Assembly: GCA_019454045.1 (NCBI GenBank)
Contig: SKCR01038142.1
Location: forward strand, 1-64,000
DNA from: Zanthoxylum bungeanum
Taxonomy: Eukaryota; Streptophyta; Magnoliopsida; Sapindales; Rutaceae
Direction of reading: 5' to 3'
Length of the DNA: 64,000 bases
The number at the start of each line of letters is the position of its first letter. Positions within the stretch are counted from its first letter, which is position 1. Positions 1 to 13,234 of this stretch are shown piece after piece. The notes under the pieces were generated by a model that worked only from the letters and a program-made list of their open reading frames with translations, was not told the origin of the DNA and searched no databases. The position numbers and the translations under genes were made by a program.

Positions 1-386
1 GCACGATAGATGTTACCCTCTGACATACATGAGCTAAAGAGCTTCTTTCGCAATTTGTACTTTTAAGATTTAAGAATAAATCTATGAAGATCCTTTAATT
101 TCATCTTCATGGTATAAGGATCTAATCCTAACTTTGACAACAGAATTAAAGTATCATTGCATTAAGTATAATGGATTGAGCACTAAAGTTATCATCACAT
201 GAATCTTCCAAATCATGTTCTACTATTTTCTCAACTCCGGGCTTAGGCCCAAGAGGTTGCTCTATCAAATAGAATAACTTCTCAGTTCCCAGGACTATCC
301 TGAGGTTTTATTCCCAATCTGAAAATTAAAGTCGTTTAATGACATTTTTCCCAGGTATATGTTTTAAACGCTAATCTTTCAGTTAT
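1..386 (-). pseudogene. Ty1/copia gag, N-terminal remnant (family F1, copy a)
   Basis: This is the first part of a copia Gag polyprotein read leftwards off the window edge. It aligns by eye with the gag start of the F1 copy at 61766-62158, sharing the region just before the zinc knuckle (for example the complement of gatgttaccctctgacatac). Where that copy has an ATG followed by codons for AGKIS, this one has ATA, so the start codon is lost, and the frame is broken by small indels. Gag would form the cytoplasmic particle that packages element RNA. Only the N-terminal part is visible, so nothing can be said about the rest of this copy. The assignment rests on similarity inside the window. Confidence 0.72.
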
Positions 387-2644
387 CTTGATTGCTATAG
401 TCTAACTATCCAATCAACGATTTTAGGTACTATATAATGATTACTATAGTCTAACTATATAATCAACTTAAATTTGATTGTTTAATTTCAAATATATTGA
501 TTACTATAATCCAATTATATAATCAACTATAAATGAAGTAGTTTGAATACAGTCTAACTGTTTAATTAAAACAACGATTAAATATTAGTCCAACTAATAT
601 ATTTATGTATTGACGAAAAATTGAAATGAGCGCGTATTGGCAAGTAACTAAACGAAATTGCAAATTTAATATTGCCTCCCACTATTTTTCGGCGAGCCTC
701 TAACCATCTCTGTTGAGTACTACTTGGGAAACCTTGTTTCCTATTGGGCTAGGATCCGTTAAATAACACGCACCTTGACTTTGGCCAACAAATTGTATGA
801 TATTTAACTAGGTAGATCTCTAAGATCAATTGGATCTCATCCAATTCCTAGATCCAGTAGGTGGACATCCAAGTCCGAAATATATATCTTATAAATGCAA
901 TATATCCAATATATCCCTAATCTTTTTCCTCTGGATCAATTAAGCCTTGGCTTTGGCACAACAAACTTAATGATTCCAGTTAAGCGGGACCCATTGACCT
1001 TGAAGCTTCGTAATCGATGTCGATGGACAAGAAGTGATCTTGACTTGGCCAACAAATCACAACTTGGACAAGACATGCGATATGGAACAAAGCCTTCATG
1101 ATTCAAACACATCCGCGATGGACAAAGGCCTTGACTTTGGCCAACAACCAGTGCCAATCTGGATTTTGAGAATGAATCATTCAATGGAAGGAAAACGCTT
1201 AATATATGTTGAGGGTTTTTCGCGTAATTGGCAACCAATTAATTATCTTTGATTAGGTCTCATCATACACCCTTAAACATGCATTCTAAAAACATAATAA
1301 GGCGCGTAAATAAATTAATAATGATATGCGGATGGATATTTAAACCAACTTGTTCCTAGAACAAATCTCTCCATTCCCTCCTCTCCGCAAGTACAATTCT
1401 TACTTCTACCCAATTAAATAACACTTCTAAAAACCTCATTTACATTGGAGGGGAATAGGTGAGAGAGAAATACAAAGAATCAAGAGGTAATAGGCTGGAC
1501 ACGCAGGTCCAATTAATAAATTCTAAATTTATTACAACAATTTCCAAAATTGCCCTCACCCATCTAATATCCATCTGATATACATTATTCATACATCACA
1601 TCCATGTATTCACACAAAGCATGTTATCAATCAATCTAATCTAATTAATTAATCTAAAATTAAGGACCATCCAATGTTCAAACAACGATTTGATTTTGCG
1701 CGATTCCGACTCGTTTTAAGAATAAGTACTCAAAGTACGAATTCTCAAATTATATTAAACTACAACATTAAATCTAATTTAATTTGTATTTAATACTAAT
1801 TCTATATTTAATTCCAAATTAAATAATTACACTTTAATAATGTGCCTTTAGCGACTTAGATTCTAAATCTAATCTTTTCGGGTCTCAAAGCCCAATTAAC
1901 ATCCAATGTCAATTTAATTAAAGTCCAATGGGCTTTCAATTAATTTCTTAAGGCATGCACTTTGGTCAATATGGGTCAAATCCAAATACCAAAGCCCATT
2001 TAAGGAATCACCCTTATTTGCCAAGAAACCAATTTAGGCCCATTAGGCCCAATTAAAATATTAAAGGCCCATTTAATCCAATTGGATCCAACCAATTAAC
2101 CTAAACCAAACTTGGCTCATTAAGCCCAAATACAACTTTTCAAGCCCAATTCCAAAATAAGCCCAATTATTTAATTACAATATTCCAAATTTCACAATTT
2201 AATTAATCAAAGTGTATAGCCATAATTAATTACTCAAATTAATATTTCCAAAACACCAATTACTCAATTAATTATGCTTATCATCACAACACATGTCCAA
2301 CATCATTGAATCAAAAAATCATATCATTTCCATGCTTCTATTCACGACATTAGGGGTTTTTGTTCGATTTTGATTTCAATCAATTAAATCCTAAATCAAC
2401 ATTTCCCATGTCTTTCAAAACTCATCCAATGATTCAAAAAACAAAAATCACCATGGAATTAGGGCAAGCTCACATCGCCAAGCCAAACTTTTGGGGAAAA
2501 TTTGATCCAATTCAATTTTCATCAAATTGACCATGCATAACACTATGTTATCATCATTCAAAGCATACTCAAACAATCAATTTCACATCAGCCAAACATG
2601 CTCAAATCAATTTTACCATAATTCCAATTTCATGCTTAAAGAAT
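387..2644 (-). other. Long untranslated leader of copia F1a
   Basis: About 2.3 kb lie between the primer-binding site and gag with no supportable ORF. The same leader recurs at 7080-9257 (plus strand) and 62159-64000 (minus strand), so it belongs to the element and is not a foreign insertion. It holds repeated GACTTTGGCCAACAA-like units near gag and a cluster of TGGGCY motifs (about 1880-2160 here). Confidence 0.7.
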
Positions 2645-2657
2645 GCTCTTGATACCA
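2645..2657 (-). other. Primer-binding site of copia F1a
   Basis: On the minus strand this reads TGGTATCAAGAGC, close to the standard plant element site TGGTATCAGAGC that pairs with the 3' end of initiator tRNA-Met. It starts one base after the LTR end, as expected for first-strand priming. Confidence 0.85.
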
Positions 2658-2658
2658 T

Positions 2659-4696
2659 TGTTGGGTTTCTACTATAGTCCCAAGATCAATTAAGCATTTA
2701 AACATGTGAATACAACAAAGAAGTATGGCGGAATCATACTTACATTGATAGGATTTTGATGCGATGAACACAAAAACTTTTGCTCCTCCATGAAGCTCAC
2801 GACAATGGTCATCTTTGTGCTCCATTTGTGTTCTTCAAGCTCCAAGCTTTAATTTAGAGATTCCATGCTCAAAGGTTTGTTTCCCTATCACCTTTGATGA
2901 CTCTTTAGTGTGCTAGCACCTTGGAAAATTGCCACAAATCTTCCTTAATGCTTCTTGTAGTTCTCGGCATTGAGAAGAACAAAATGAGAGAAAAAATGGC
3001 CCAAGGCCGAAAATGGGAGAGGAAAGAAGAGAGAGAATAATTGTGTTGTGTTTGGTTGTCATTTGGTTTCTAAAACTAATCAAACATTACCAAAATCTCT
3101 ACACATTTTGTATTTGTTTTTGTTTTTCCAAAAAAGAAGAAGCAAAAGTGAGGGAAAAATGGCATTAAATGCATTCAACAACCACCATCAACTATCACAT
3201 CAATCAATGATGACAAGCATCACTTCACTCAAAGTGATGTGACTTCCATCACTTGATTGACTAGTGATTTGACGCTTGATGTGACTTGTGGGCCGCACTT
3301 AAATTCGAAATGTGAGTGGGCCCGCAAACACTCCCCGGTCTCGGGTTCGCTAATTCTAAATTAAGAATTTTCCGTTGCGACGTAATTAAATCAAATTTAA
3401 TTAATAATTATGCCTAGAAAAATTACTATTCACGTCGCTAGCGAATTAATTCTAAATTAACTCGTTCGCTCGAATTAAAATCTAATTTTAATTCCGCGTC
3501 GAAATATAATTTCGTTTATATATCGAATATATTATTTTATCGATTAATTCCAAATTAATCGTTCTCTCTCTTTAATTAATATTTTATCCCAGATAAAATA
3601 TCTCCGTAATTAATCCTAGATTAATTTTCTCTTTCAATTTATTAATCCCAGATTAATAATGTGCGAGTCATACGTCATCGGTGAATCTTCGGGAAGCGAC
3701 CCATGAGATCCCCGGATATGTTGGCAGTAAATCCGGTCGTCGGACTATCCGAATACGTACGTACCTAGTACTACATTTTTACCGATTTATAAGACATGGT
3801 TGGCTTCTAGCAAGCACCGTGCCTACCCAATTCTCCAGAAATATTCTTAAAGGAATATGTAATCTATATCAGGTGTAGTATACGTAGTATTGCGTATTGC
3901 GATCCAGTATCGGATGTCACGTGCTAGGCTGGGGCTGGAATTGATGTCTGCCCCCGTACGAAGCACATGTTGGATCTCTGGTAACTAGTCTCTATAATCG
4001 GATAATCATGACCTAGTCATATAATCCCGATGACTATAGTACTAAAGAGTATTAGTTCCGTATCCTACGTGATCATCATCTTCACTATGACTGAAGTGAT
4101 ACTTTCATCTTGACATCACACCACATACACTACGATTCTCAATATACCCAGAAGAGGCGTACACAGAACCGGTTAAAGCCCTGGACGACCAAAACAAAAG
4201 TATATTGATTGTCGCAAGTATTAGCGGTGCAAGTCTCAGGTTAAGACCAAATACACCTACCCTGATTCGGACTTCCATAGACACATAGTAATACACCAAT
4301 GGAATTCCGAGGGTCTATCCAGAGCGAAGCTGTTTCCGTACCATCGGTAAACACAACCTCCTATTACACTTGCATGAGTATCCAATACTTAAATATATGA
4401 GAACTATGCCGTTATGCTCTCACAACGCGCACAAGTGTAATACTAGTCTATTCTACATTATCGATGCCCAATCTTGATAATACTACGACTAGAGATTGTT
4501 AATGATTAAACCTTTATGGATTGATACTGTCTCATATCATCTCAATCCGGAACTAATCATAAGGACCTTTTATCATTATATATCCCGGTAATCCAATTAC
4601 AAATGATAAAAGAGCAATTTCCTTTGTCACATAGTTAATTTGTACAAACACCATGATCTGTACAAATGTGATGCTATGGGTCATAATTGTCCAACA
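2659..4696 (-). repeat. 5' LTR of copia F1a (complete)
   Basis: The minus strand begins TGTTGGACAATTATGACCC and ends CCCAACA next to the primer site, giving the 5'-TG...CA-3' boundaries of an LTR of about 2.04 kb. It is the same family as 13235-15162. The stretch 3400-3660 is a run of short AT-rich palindromes with changing stems and constant loops. Confidence 0.85.
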
Positions 4697-6202
4697 GATG
4701 TAAGTTGGTGGGACCCATTTAATTCAAATTCAAGTGGCTTTCTCAATACACTTCGGGCTCGGGTTCGTTTAATCCGATTAAACGAATTTTGTCGTCGCAT
4801 CATTATTAAATCTAATTTAAATAAATAATAATACCTAGCAAAATTATTACGAAAATCGTTCGCGAATTAATTCCAAATTAATCCGTTCGCTTGAATTAAA
4901 ATCCAACTTTAACTCCGCATTGAAATCTAATTTCAATTAATATATCTAATATATATTTTAGCCCAATTAATTAAATTAAATAGTAAAATCTAATTTAACT
5001 ATTAAATTACTTTACCGATTAATTCCAAATTAATCGCGTTCTCTCTCTTTGACAAATTATTACCAGATAAATTCTCAACACAATTAATCCCAGATTAATT
5101 CTTTCTCTTTTAATTAATCCCAAATTAATTTTCTCTCTCATAGTTAATCCCAGATTAATTTTGTTCGAGTCAAACATCATCGGTGAATCTTCGGGATTCG
5201 ACCCAAGAGATCCCTGGATATGTCGGCAGCAAATGCGGTTATCAGACTATCCGAATACTTGCGTACCCAGTACCATGTCCTTACCGATTTATAAGACATG
5301 GTTGGCTTCTAGCAGAGACGTGCCTACCCAATTCTCCAGAAATATTCTGTAAACGAATATGTAATCTTTTTAGGCGTAGTATACGTAGTATTGCGTATTA
5401 CGATCCAGTATCGGATGTCACATGCTAGGCCTGAGGCTGGAATTTTGTCTGCCCCGTACGAAGCACATATCGGATCTCTGGTAACTAGTCTCTATAATCG
5501 GATAATCCTGACCTTGTCATATTATCATGATAGCTGCAGCATACAAGGGTACCAGTTCCGTATCCTACGTGATCATCATCTCCATATGACTGAAGTGATA
5601 CTTCCATCTTGACATCACACCCAATACACTACGATTCTCAATATACCCAGAAGAGGCGTACACAGAACCTGTTAAAGCCCCTGACGACCAAAACCAAAGT
5701 ATATTTATTGTCGCAAGTATTAGCGATGCAAGTCTCAAATTAAGACCAAATACACCTACCCTGATTCGGACTCCCATAGACACATAGTCATACTACCAAT
5801 GGGATTCCAATGGGTCTGTCCATAGCGAAGCTGTTTCCGTACCATAGGTAAACAGAACCTCCTATTACACTTGCATGAGTATCAATACCCAAATATAAGA
5901 GAACTATGCAATTACGCTTCCATAACACGCACAAGTGTAATACTAGCCTATTCCGCATTATCGATGTCCAGTCTCGATAATACTACGACTAGGGATATTT
6001 AATGATTAAACCTTACGTGGATTAATACTGTCTCATATCTTATTAATCCGGTACTAATCATATGGACTTTTATCATTTATTTATATCTCGGTAATCCAAT
6101 TACAAATGATAAAAGAGCAATTTCCTTTGTCACATAGTTAATTTGTACAACAACACCATGTTCTGTACAAATAGTGATGCTATGGGTCATAATTGTCCAA
6201 CA
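4697..6202 (-). repeat. Truncated 3' LTR of a second F1 copy
   Basis: This aligns with the inner three quarters of the preceding LTR and ends at the same terminus (ccaaca), followed directly by the complement of a polypurine tract. It is therefore the 3' LTR of a different minus-strand F1 element, butted against the preceding LTR. Its left end is cut off at about 4697, so no target duplication can be tested. Confidence 0.75.
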
Positions 6203-6362
6203 ATCTCCCACTTGGCCTATATAGCCAATCACTCAAGTGTCTTACACCTGAACTATGTACGGGTCGCTCAAACTTCTGCTGAGAAACAGCTTTCGTCAGC
6301 AGATTTGCAATGTCATCATCTGATGCGTTTTATTCGGTCATCACATCGCCACGATGTATGAT
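6203..6362 (-). pseudogene. Copia F1 polypurine tract and RNase H C-terminus fragment
   Basis: Reading leftwards, the end of a copia RNase H region is followed by the tract CCAAGTGGGAGAT that primes plus-strand synthesis, then the LTR. It matches the end of the plus-strand copy at about 13080-13234. The frame is broken (for example an in-frame stop early in the fragment), so it is a relic. Confidence 0.7.
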
Positions 6363-6511
6363 CGAATGAATTAGATGATTCAGTTGAAGTGCATACTGGG
6401 ATCATTGATGAGACCATTATTCTTTAGCCTGTGCTGTAGCCTAGCTCAACCGCTAACAGAACTACACCTATTCTAATTAGGATTATTATAGATCCAAAAC
6501 GCTTCTCTACA
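6363..6511. other. Unassigned spacer in a scrambled F1 patch
   Basis: About 150 bases that I could not match to the other F1 copies; no ORF or structure is evident. Confidence 0.4.
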
Positions 6512-6563
6512 GCAACACAATGTTCTGTTCAAATAGTGACGCTATGGGTCATATTATCCAACA
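6512..6563 (-). repeat. Short F1 LTR-terminus fragment
   Basis: About 50 bases matching the first bases of the F1 LTR (the complement begins TGTTGGATAATATGACCC). It lies between unrelated F1 internal pieces and shows that this patch is a rearranged mosaic. Confidence 0.65.
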
Positions 6564-6814
6564 GTGTACCCATACTGGGTTAACAAAGATACAGAAATAA
6601 TATTCCTAGTTAAACCAGGAACAAAATAACAGTCATTTAGTTTAAGTACATGCCCCGAGGGCAGTTCCAAAACAAAAGTGCCTACGGCCAAAACAGCAAC
6701 AGAAGTTCCATTTCCAACTCATAGATCTACCTCCCCCGAAGCCAGTCTCCTGCTATCATGCAGATCCTGCACATCAGTACAAATATGAGAACCACAACCA
6801 GAATCAAAAATCCA
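6564..6814 (-). pseudogene. Copia F1 protease-region fragment
   Basis: A minus-strand piece matching the aspartic-protease and pre-integrase part of F1 (compare 61025-61280). The complement encodes the region around the D-S/T-G active-site motif. It is joined directly at about 6815 to an LTR in the opposite orientation, so this is a rearrangement junction and not a normal element boundary. Confidence 0.7.
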
Positions 6815-7063
6815 ACATCTTATGATCAAAGGAGGTGATAGGGAAACCATCAAAGAGCTTGGAATACACAAAGCTTGGAGCTTTCACTCTTTTTCTTCCC
6901 TTGGCCGAATCTACAAGGAACTTGGAGCTTCAACCTTTGTTCATCTTCTCATCACAAAAGCTTTGTAAGTATGATTCCGCCATGCTTCAAGTTTAATATA
7001 TATATTCATTTGTTGTATTTCATATGCTTAATATTTCCTTGGGACATATAATAGAAACCTACA
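6815..7063 (+). repeat. 5' LTR remnant of copia F1b
   Basis: These bases match the last quarter-kilobase of the 3' LTR (14913-15162) and end in the same CCTACA. The rest of the LTR is replaced by minus-strand F1 fragments. Confidence 0.82.
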
Positions 7064-7064
7064 A

Positions 7065-7079
7065 TGGTATCAGAGAGCC
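7065..7079 (+). other. Primer-binding site of copia F1b
   Basis: Reads TGGTATCAGAGAGCC, complementary to the 3' end of initiator tRNA-Met, one base after the LTR end. Confidence 0.9.
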
Positions 7080-9257
7080 ATGGTTAAGCATGAAATACTT
7101 TAGGTTAAATTTGGGTAAAATTGATTGAAGCATGTTCTTGTGAAATTTGATGAATGAGTATGCTTACATGTATATAGAATGATATTATATGGAATAAATT
7201 TAGAGAAAAATGCATTGGATGATTTTTCCCCAAAAACTTAACCTTGGCCGAATGGGTGTCACCATGGGATGTGTTGGAATTTTTTGTGTACAAGATCATT
7301 GGATGACTTAAAACGTATACGGGACGTAGATTAGTGATTCAATCGGATTGAAAAACAAATCGACACAAAAATTCTCACTTGGCCGAATACACATGGACAT
7401 GAAAATGGACTTGATTTTTGTTGGACATATGTTTTGAACAATAGATGATTAATAAATTAAATGGGTATTTTTGAAATATTTGGTTTAATATATTAATCTT
7501 GGTTTTACACTTTAATTAATTGGACTTTAATGTTTGGAATATTAAACTTTAATTAATGGGCTTAATTGGTGAATTGGGCTTTTAATATTGTATTTGGGCA
7601 TAATGGGCTTGGTTGGACCAAGTAGATTTGGGCCAAAAGGATTGGATCCAATTTGGGCCTAAATCACTCCATTAAGTCCAAATATAATATAATGGGCTTT
7701 AAAAATTTAATTGGCCTTATGGGCTTAAAATTGGTTTTATGGCATTTAAGGGTGATTCCTTATTTGGGCTTGGTAATTGGGTTTGACCCACATTGACCAA
7801 AGCCCAAGCCTTAATAAATCAATTGAAAGCCCATTTGACTTGAATTAAATTAAACATTGGATGTTAGTTGGGCTTTGAGACCCAATAGAATTAGATTTAG
7901 AATCTAAGTCTTTAAAGCACATTAAAAGTGTAAACATTTAATTTGGAATTAAATAATTGAATTAGTATTGAATACGAATTAAATTAGATTTAATAAGTAG
8001 TTCGATATAATTCGCGAATTCGTACCTTATGTACTTATTCTCAATCGAGTTGGACTCGCGCAAAATCAAACCGTTGTTTGAACATTGGATGATCACTTAA
8101 ACAAAGACTAATTAATTGGATTAGATTGGTTGTAAAAGCATGTCTTGTTTGAATATATATGTATGTGATGAATGAATAGTGTATATCGGATGGATATTAG
8201 AAGGGAAATGGTAATTTTAGAAATTATTGTAAATTTGGAATTTATAAATTGGACCTGCGTGTCCAGCCTTATCTCTTTATCTCTTTGTATTCTCTTCTCA
8301 CCTAATTCCCCTCAATGTAAATGAGGTTTCTCTTATAGTATTATGTAAATGGGTAGAAGTAGAATAGTGCTAGCAGGGAGAGGAAAGGGAGTGATTTGTT
8401 CTAGGAACAAGTTGTTTATATATCCATCCGCATATCACTATTAATTTACTTTACGCGCTTTATGATGTTTTAGAAGCATGCTTAAGGGTGTATGATGATG
8501 AGACCTAACAAAGATAAATAAATTGGTTGCCAATTACGCGAAAATCCCTCAATTTATATTAAGCAAATATCCTTCCATTGAATGATTCTTGTTCAAGATC
8601 CGAAGTTGGCATTGGTTTGTTTGGCCAAAGTCAAGACCTTTGTCAATCGAGGATGTACTTGAATCATGAGAGTTTTGTTGCATCGGTGTCTTGTCCAAAT
8701 CGTGATTTTTATTGGCCAAAGTCAAGATCACTTTTTGTCCAATGACATTGATTACGAAACTTTCCTCGTCAATGGGTCCCGCTTAACTGGAATCATTAGG
8801 TTTGTTTTTGCCAAAGCCAAGGCCTAGATGATTCGGAGGATAGGGTTAGGAAAATGTATAGATACATTGACATTATACATATGTTTCGGACTTGGATGTC
8901 CACCTAACCGGATCTAGGAATTGGATGAGATCCAATTGATCATAGAGATCTACCTAAGTTAAATAGCATACAGCTTTTATTGGCCAAAGTCAAGGGTGTG
9001 TGTTATTTAACGGGATCCTAGCCCACTAGGAAATTCAATTTCCCGAGTTCTCTACAGAGGGTTAGAGACTTGAAGAAAATAGTGGGAGGCTATTATTGAA
9101 TTTGCAATTTCGTTCAGATACTTAGCCTTACGCGTCTTTCAAAATTATTTCGTCAATATTTAATAATTAGTTGGACTAATATATTGTTATTTTGCTTGTA
9201 ACAGTTTGACTGTACCCATAACATTGTTGACTTTATAGTTGGACTATAGTTGTCAAG
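7080..9257 (+). other. Long untranslated leader of copia F1b
   Basis: This 2.2-kb leader has no convincing ORF. It contains about eleven TGGGCY motifs (either strand) between 7555 and 7880 and several GGCCAAAGTCAAG repeats (about 8624, 8713, 8981). Both features recur in the other F1 leaders. Such length is unusual for copia elements and suggests an internal ribosome entry, a spliced leader or stored regulatory sites; none is shown here. Confidence 0.65.
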
Positions 9258-12200
9258 ATGACTGGCAAGGGTAATGTCCGCGACATAATCATGGGCGATA
9301 ATGTCTTCAAAGGGACAAACTTTGCCGACTGGGAAATGAACCTCAAGATAGTGCTTGGGGCTGAGAGGGTGCTGTATACTATTTAGAGACCTCTCCCGCC
9401 TAAACCCACTGAGCCACTGGAGCTAGAGTTATGGAAGACTCATAGTGATGATTGTGACCAAGCTCAGTCAGTTATGCTAGCTGCAATGACCCAGCATTTC
9501 AGACGCCAGAACATGGACTTGGATCCCTATAACATGATGGCAAGATTGCGTGATCTCCACCGCACCAACAAGCGGATGGAGAGGTACGAGCTAGTAAAGA
9601 AACTCTTCCGCTCCCGGATGACAGACGGCGCATCAGTTGAGGCCCACGGGACTCAAATGATCGCTGACATAGATGAGTTAGCCAAGATGGGCATTGTCTT
9701 GGAGGCAGAGCTGACGATTGATATGCTATTACAATCGCTACCCGATACTTGGAAACAAATCATCATCAACTATAAGTTGATGGACACTGACGACACTCTT
9801 GGAGAGTTGTTGTCCATGCTGAAGGAGTCCGAAAAGGAACTCCTAAAGGGGAGCAAGCGCGAGGCGCATTATGCATCGACCTCTCATGCGCCAAGGGCTG
9901 GGCCCAAGGCAATTGGAGGTGCGAGGAAGAAGAAGTTCAAGAACAAGGGCAAAGGCAAGTTGACAGTGGCTTCTAGGAAGCCAAAGGACAAATCTCGCGA
10001 CATCTGCCTCAACTGCGGCAAGAGGGGTCACTGGAAACGTGACTGCCGAATGGGCATAGGGCAGAGGGAGGATATCAAGGCTGGCAAGGCTATCGCCTCT
10101 GGTATGTTTGTTATTGAGATAAATATGAATACTTCTAGTTTTAAAAATTGGATTTTTGATTCTGGTTGTGGTGCTCATATTTGTACTGATGTGCAGGATC
10201 TGCAGGATAGCAGGGTGCTGGCGTCGGGGGAGATGGATCTACGGGTCGGAAACGGAACACCTGTTGCTGTTTTGGCCGTAGGGACTTTTGTTTTAGAACT
10301 GCCCTCAGGGCATGTACTTAAACTTTTGAACTGTTATTTTGTACCTAGTTTAACTAGGAATATTATATCTGTATCCTTGTTAACCCAGCAGGGTTACACT
10401 TTTGTATTTAGAAACACTGGGTGTTATTTATAAAAATGATACAGAAATTTGCACAGCTGTTGCAAATAACGGTCTTTATATTTTGAATATAAATGAATCT
10501 CCTAAAATGACAAACAAAAGGCTCAAAAGGAGTAATCTAAAAGATGAAGCTTATATGTGGCATTGTCGTCTAGGACACATCAACAAGACTCGCATATCCA
10601 CACTTTCGAAGAGTGGGTACTTGGACGAATTTGATCCCAATTCATATGACGTCTGCGAATCTTGTCTTTTAGGCAAAATGCCTAAATCACCTTTTAGCGG
10701 TAAAGGTGAACGTGCCACAGAACTGTTGGCTCTCGTTCATACTGACGTATGCGGGCCCATGTCTAGCCAGGCTAGAGGTGGATTTCACTACTTCGTAACC
10801 TTTACAGATGATGCATCTCGTTACGGTTATGTGTATCTTATGAGACACAAGTCGGAAACTTTTGAGAAATTCAAAGAGTTTCGACACGAAGTGGAGAAAA
10901 AAAGAGAAGACAAAAGGGAAGATATAAGACATTACGGTCAGACCGTGGTGGCGAATACTTAAGTTATGAGTTTCAAGATTACTTGAAAGAATATGGTATT
11001 CTATCACAGTGGACTCCTCCTGGAACACCGCAATTAAACGGTGTGTCCGAACGGAGAAACCGCACCTTGTTGGACATGGTAAGGTCAATGATGAGTCGCA
11101 CTGAGCTACCAATATCCTTCTGGGGATACGCATTAAACAGTGCTATACTTATTTTGAATAAGGTACCGTCGAAGTCTGTTGAACAGACTCCATATGAGAT
11201 ATGGACAGGAAGGAAACCAGGTTTCTCTTTCCTGAAGATTTGGGGATGCTGGGCATATGTTAAACGTTTGGAAGGTACCAAACTTGAACCCAAATCTGAT
11301 AAATGCCTTTTCGTAGGATATCCTAGGGAAACCAAAGGATATTACTTCTATCACCCACAAGAGAACAAAATATTTGTTGCTCTACAAGCATTTTTCCTTG
11401 AGAAGGATTTTATAAATGCAGTGGTAGTGGGAGGAAAGTAGAACTCGATGAAGATCGTAGTGATACTGTTCCTGGCAATGAATCAACGACGGAACAAGAA
11501 CAGACCGTCCAGGATGAGTCTGTACCACAAACTTCACATACACAAGGACCGCGTAGGTCGGAGAGAGTCAGAACAGTACCTGAGAGGTATGGGTTCCTGA
11601 TCTCACCTTATGTAGATATTAATCTTATTGAGGATAATGAGCCGGCTACGTATGAGGAAGCGATACAAAATATCGATTCCGCTTTATGGCAAGAAGCCAT
11701 GAAGTCCGAGATGGATTCCATGTACGCCAACCAAGTTTGGACACTGGTTGATGCACCAGAAGTCGTAAAGCCTATTGGATGCAGATGGATCTTCAAGAAG
11801 AAGACCGACATGGATGGCAACGTACAAACGTACAAAGCTAGGCTTGTAGCGAAGGGGTATCGTCAACAATATGGTATTGATTATGACGAAACCTTCTCAC
11901 CCGTTGCCATGATTAAATCCATTCGGATAATGCTTGCAATAGCTGCATATTTCGACTTCGAGATATGGCAGATGGACGTGAAGACCGCTTTCCTTAACGG
12001 AAACCTTTTGGAGGATGTTTATATGCAACAGCCTGACGGTTTTATCGTACCAAGACTTGCAAACAAGGTTTGTAAGTTAAATCGATCCATTTATGGATTG
12101 AAGCAAGCATCTCGGTCATGGAATCAGCGTTTTGATGAGATCATAAAAGAATATGATTTCGTGTGCAAACGCAGATGACCCTTGTGTATACAAGAAGGTT

Positions 12201-13220
12201 AGTGGGAGAGCACTTACTTTTATTGTCCTTTATGTCGACGACGTATTGCTTATAGGCAATGACATTCCCATGCTAACGTCGGTGAAAGCTTGGCTTTCAT
12301 TAAAATTCTCCATGAAAGATCTGGGAGAAGCAGCCTTTATTCTTGGAATAAAGATCTACCGGGATAGATCTAGAAAGCTTCTTGGACTCTCCCAGAGTAC
12401 ATACATTGATAAAGTGTTGAAGCGATTCAACATGGAACAATCCAAGAGGGGATTGGTTCCAATGGTACGTGGTACCTCTCTGTCTAAGGACATGTGTCCT
12501 AAGACTCAGGAGAGAGAGAGACAACATGAGTCGGATACCGTTCGCCTCGGCAGTCGGATCGATCATGTATGCCATGATATGTACACGACCTGATGTCTCA
12601 TATGCTTTGAGCATGTGCAGTCGCTATCAGGCCGATCCAGGTGAAGGTCACTGGATAGCAGTTAAGAATATCCTTAAGTATCTTAAACGAACTAAGGATG
12701 CTTTCTTAATTTATGGAGGTGGAGAACTTGCGGTATCTGGGTATACCGATGCAAGTTTCCAAACCGACAAGGATGACTACAAGTCGCAATCCGAGTACAT
12801 TTTTTGTTTGAATAACGGAGCAGTGAGCTGGAAATCTTCCAAGCAAGATACTGTTGCCGATTCAACAACAGAAGCGGAGTACATCGCTGCATCTGAAGCA
12901 GCAAAGGAGGCAGTTTGGATCCGAAAGTTCCTAATCGGATTAGGAGAGTAGTTCCGTTAGCAGCTGAGCCCGTTCCATTGTATTGTGACAATAACGGGGC
13001 TATAGCGCAGGCTAAGGAACCAAGGTCTCATCAACGGTCCAAGCATGTTCTTCGACGTTACCATCTGATTCGGGAGATTATACATCGTGGCGATGTAAAG
13101 GTCGAGAAGGTCACATCAGATGACAACATTACAGATCCGCTGACGAAGGCTGTTCTTCAGCAAGTTTTTGAACGACATACACATAGTTCGGGTATTAGAT
13201 GCTTGAGTGACTGGCTATAG
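9258..13220 (+). pseudogene. Copia F1b gag-pol polyprotein, decayed
   Basis: A near-full-length Ty1/copia polyprotein. The ATG at 9258 opens gag; a TAG at 9384-9386 interrupts it where the 61-62 kb copy has a glutamate codon. A CCHC zinc knuckle lies at about 10005-10046 (CLNCGKRGHWKRDC), then the aspartic protease (DSGCGAHIC, about 10158), a pre-integrase HHCC finger (10555-10680), the integrase core (acidic residues at about 10743, 10804 and 11051), reverse transcriptase (MDVKTAFLNG at about 11972; YVDD at about 12232) and RNase H (STTEAEY at about 12863). Frameshifts at about 10425, 10900, 11435, 12165, 12540 and 12945 break pol. It would make capsid and the copying and integration enzymes, but it cannot be translated intact. 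Confidence 0.92.
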
Positions 13221-13222
13221 GC

Positions 13223-13234
13223 CAAGTGGGAGAT
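13223..13234 (+). other. Polypurine tract of copia F1b
   Basis: The run CAAGTGGGAGAT lies directly before the 3' LTR start and would prime plus-strand DNA synthesis. Confidence 0.8.
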
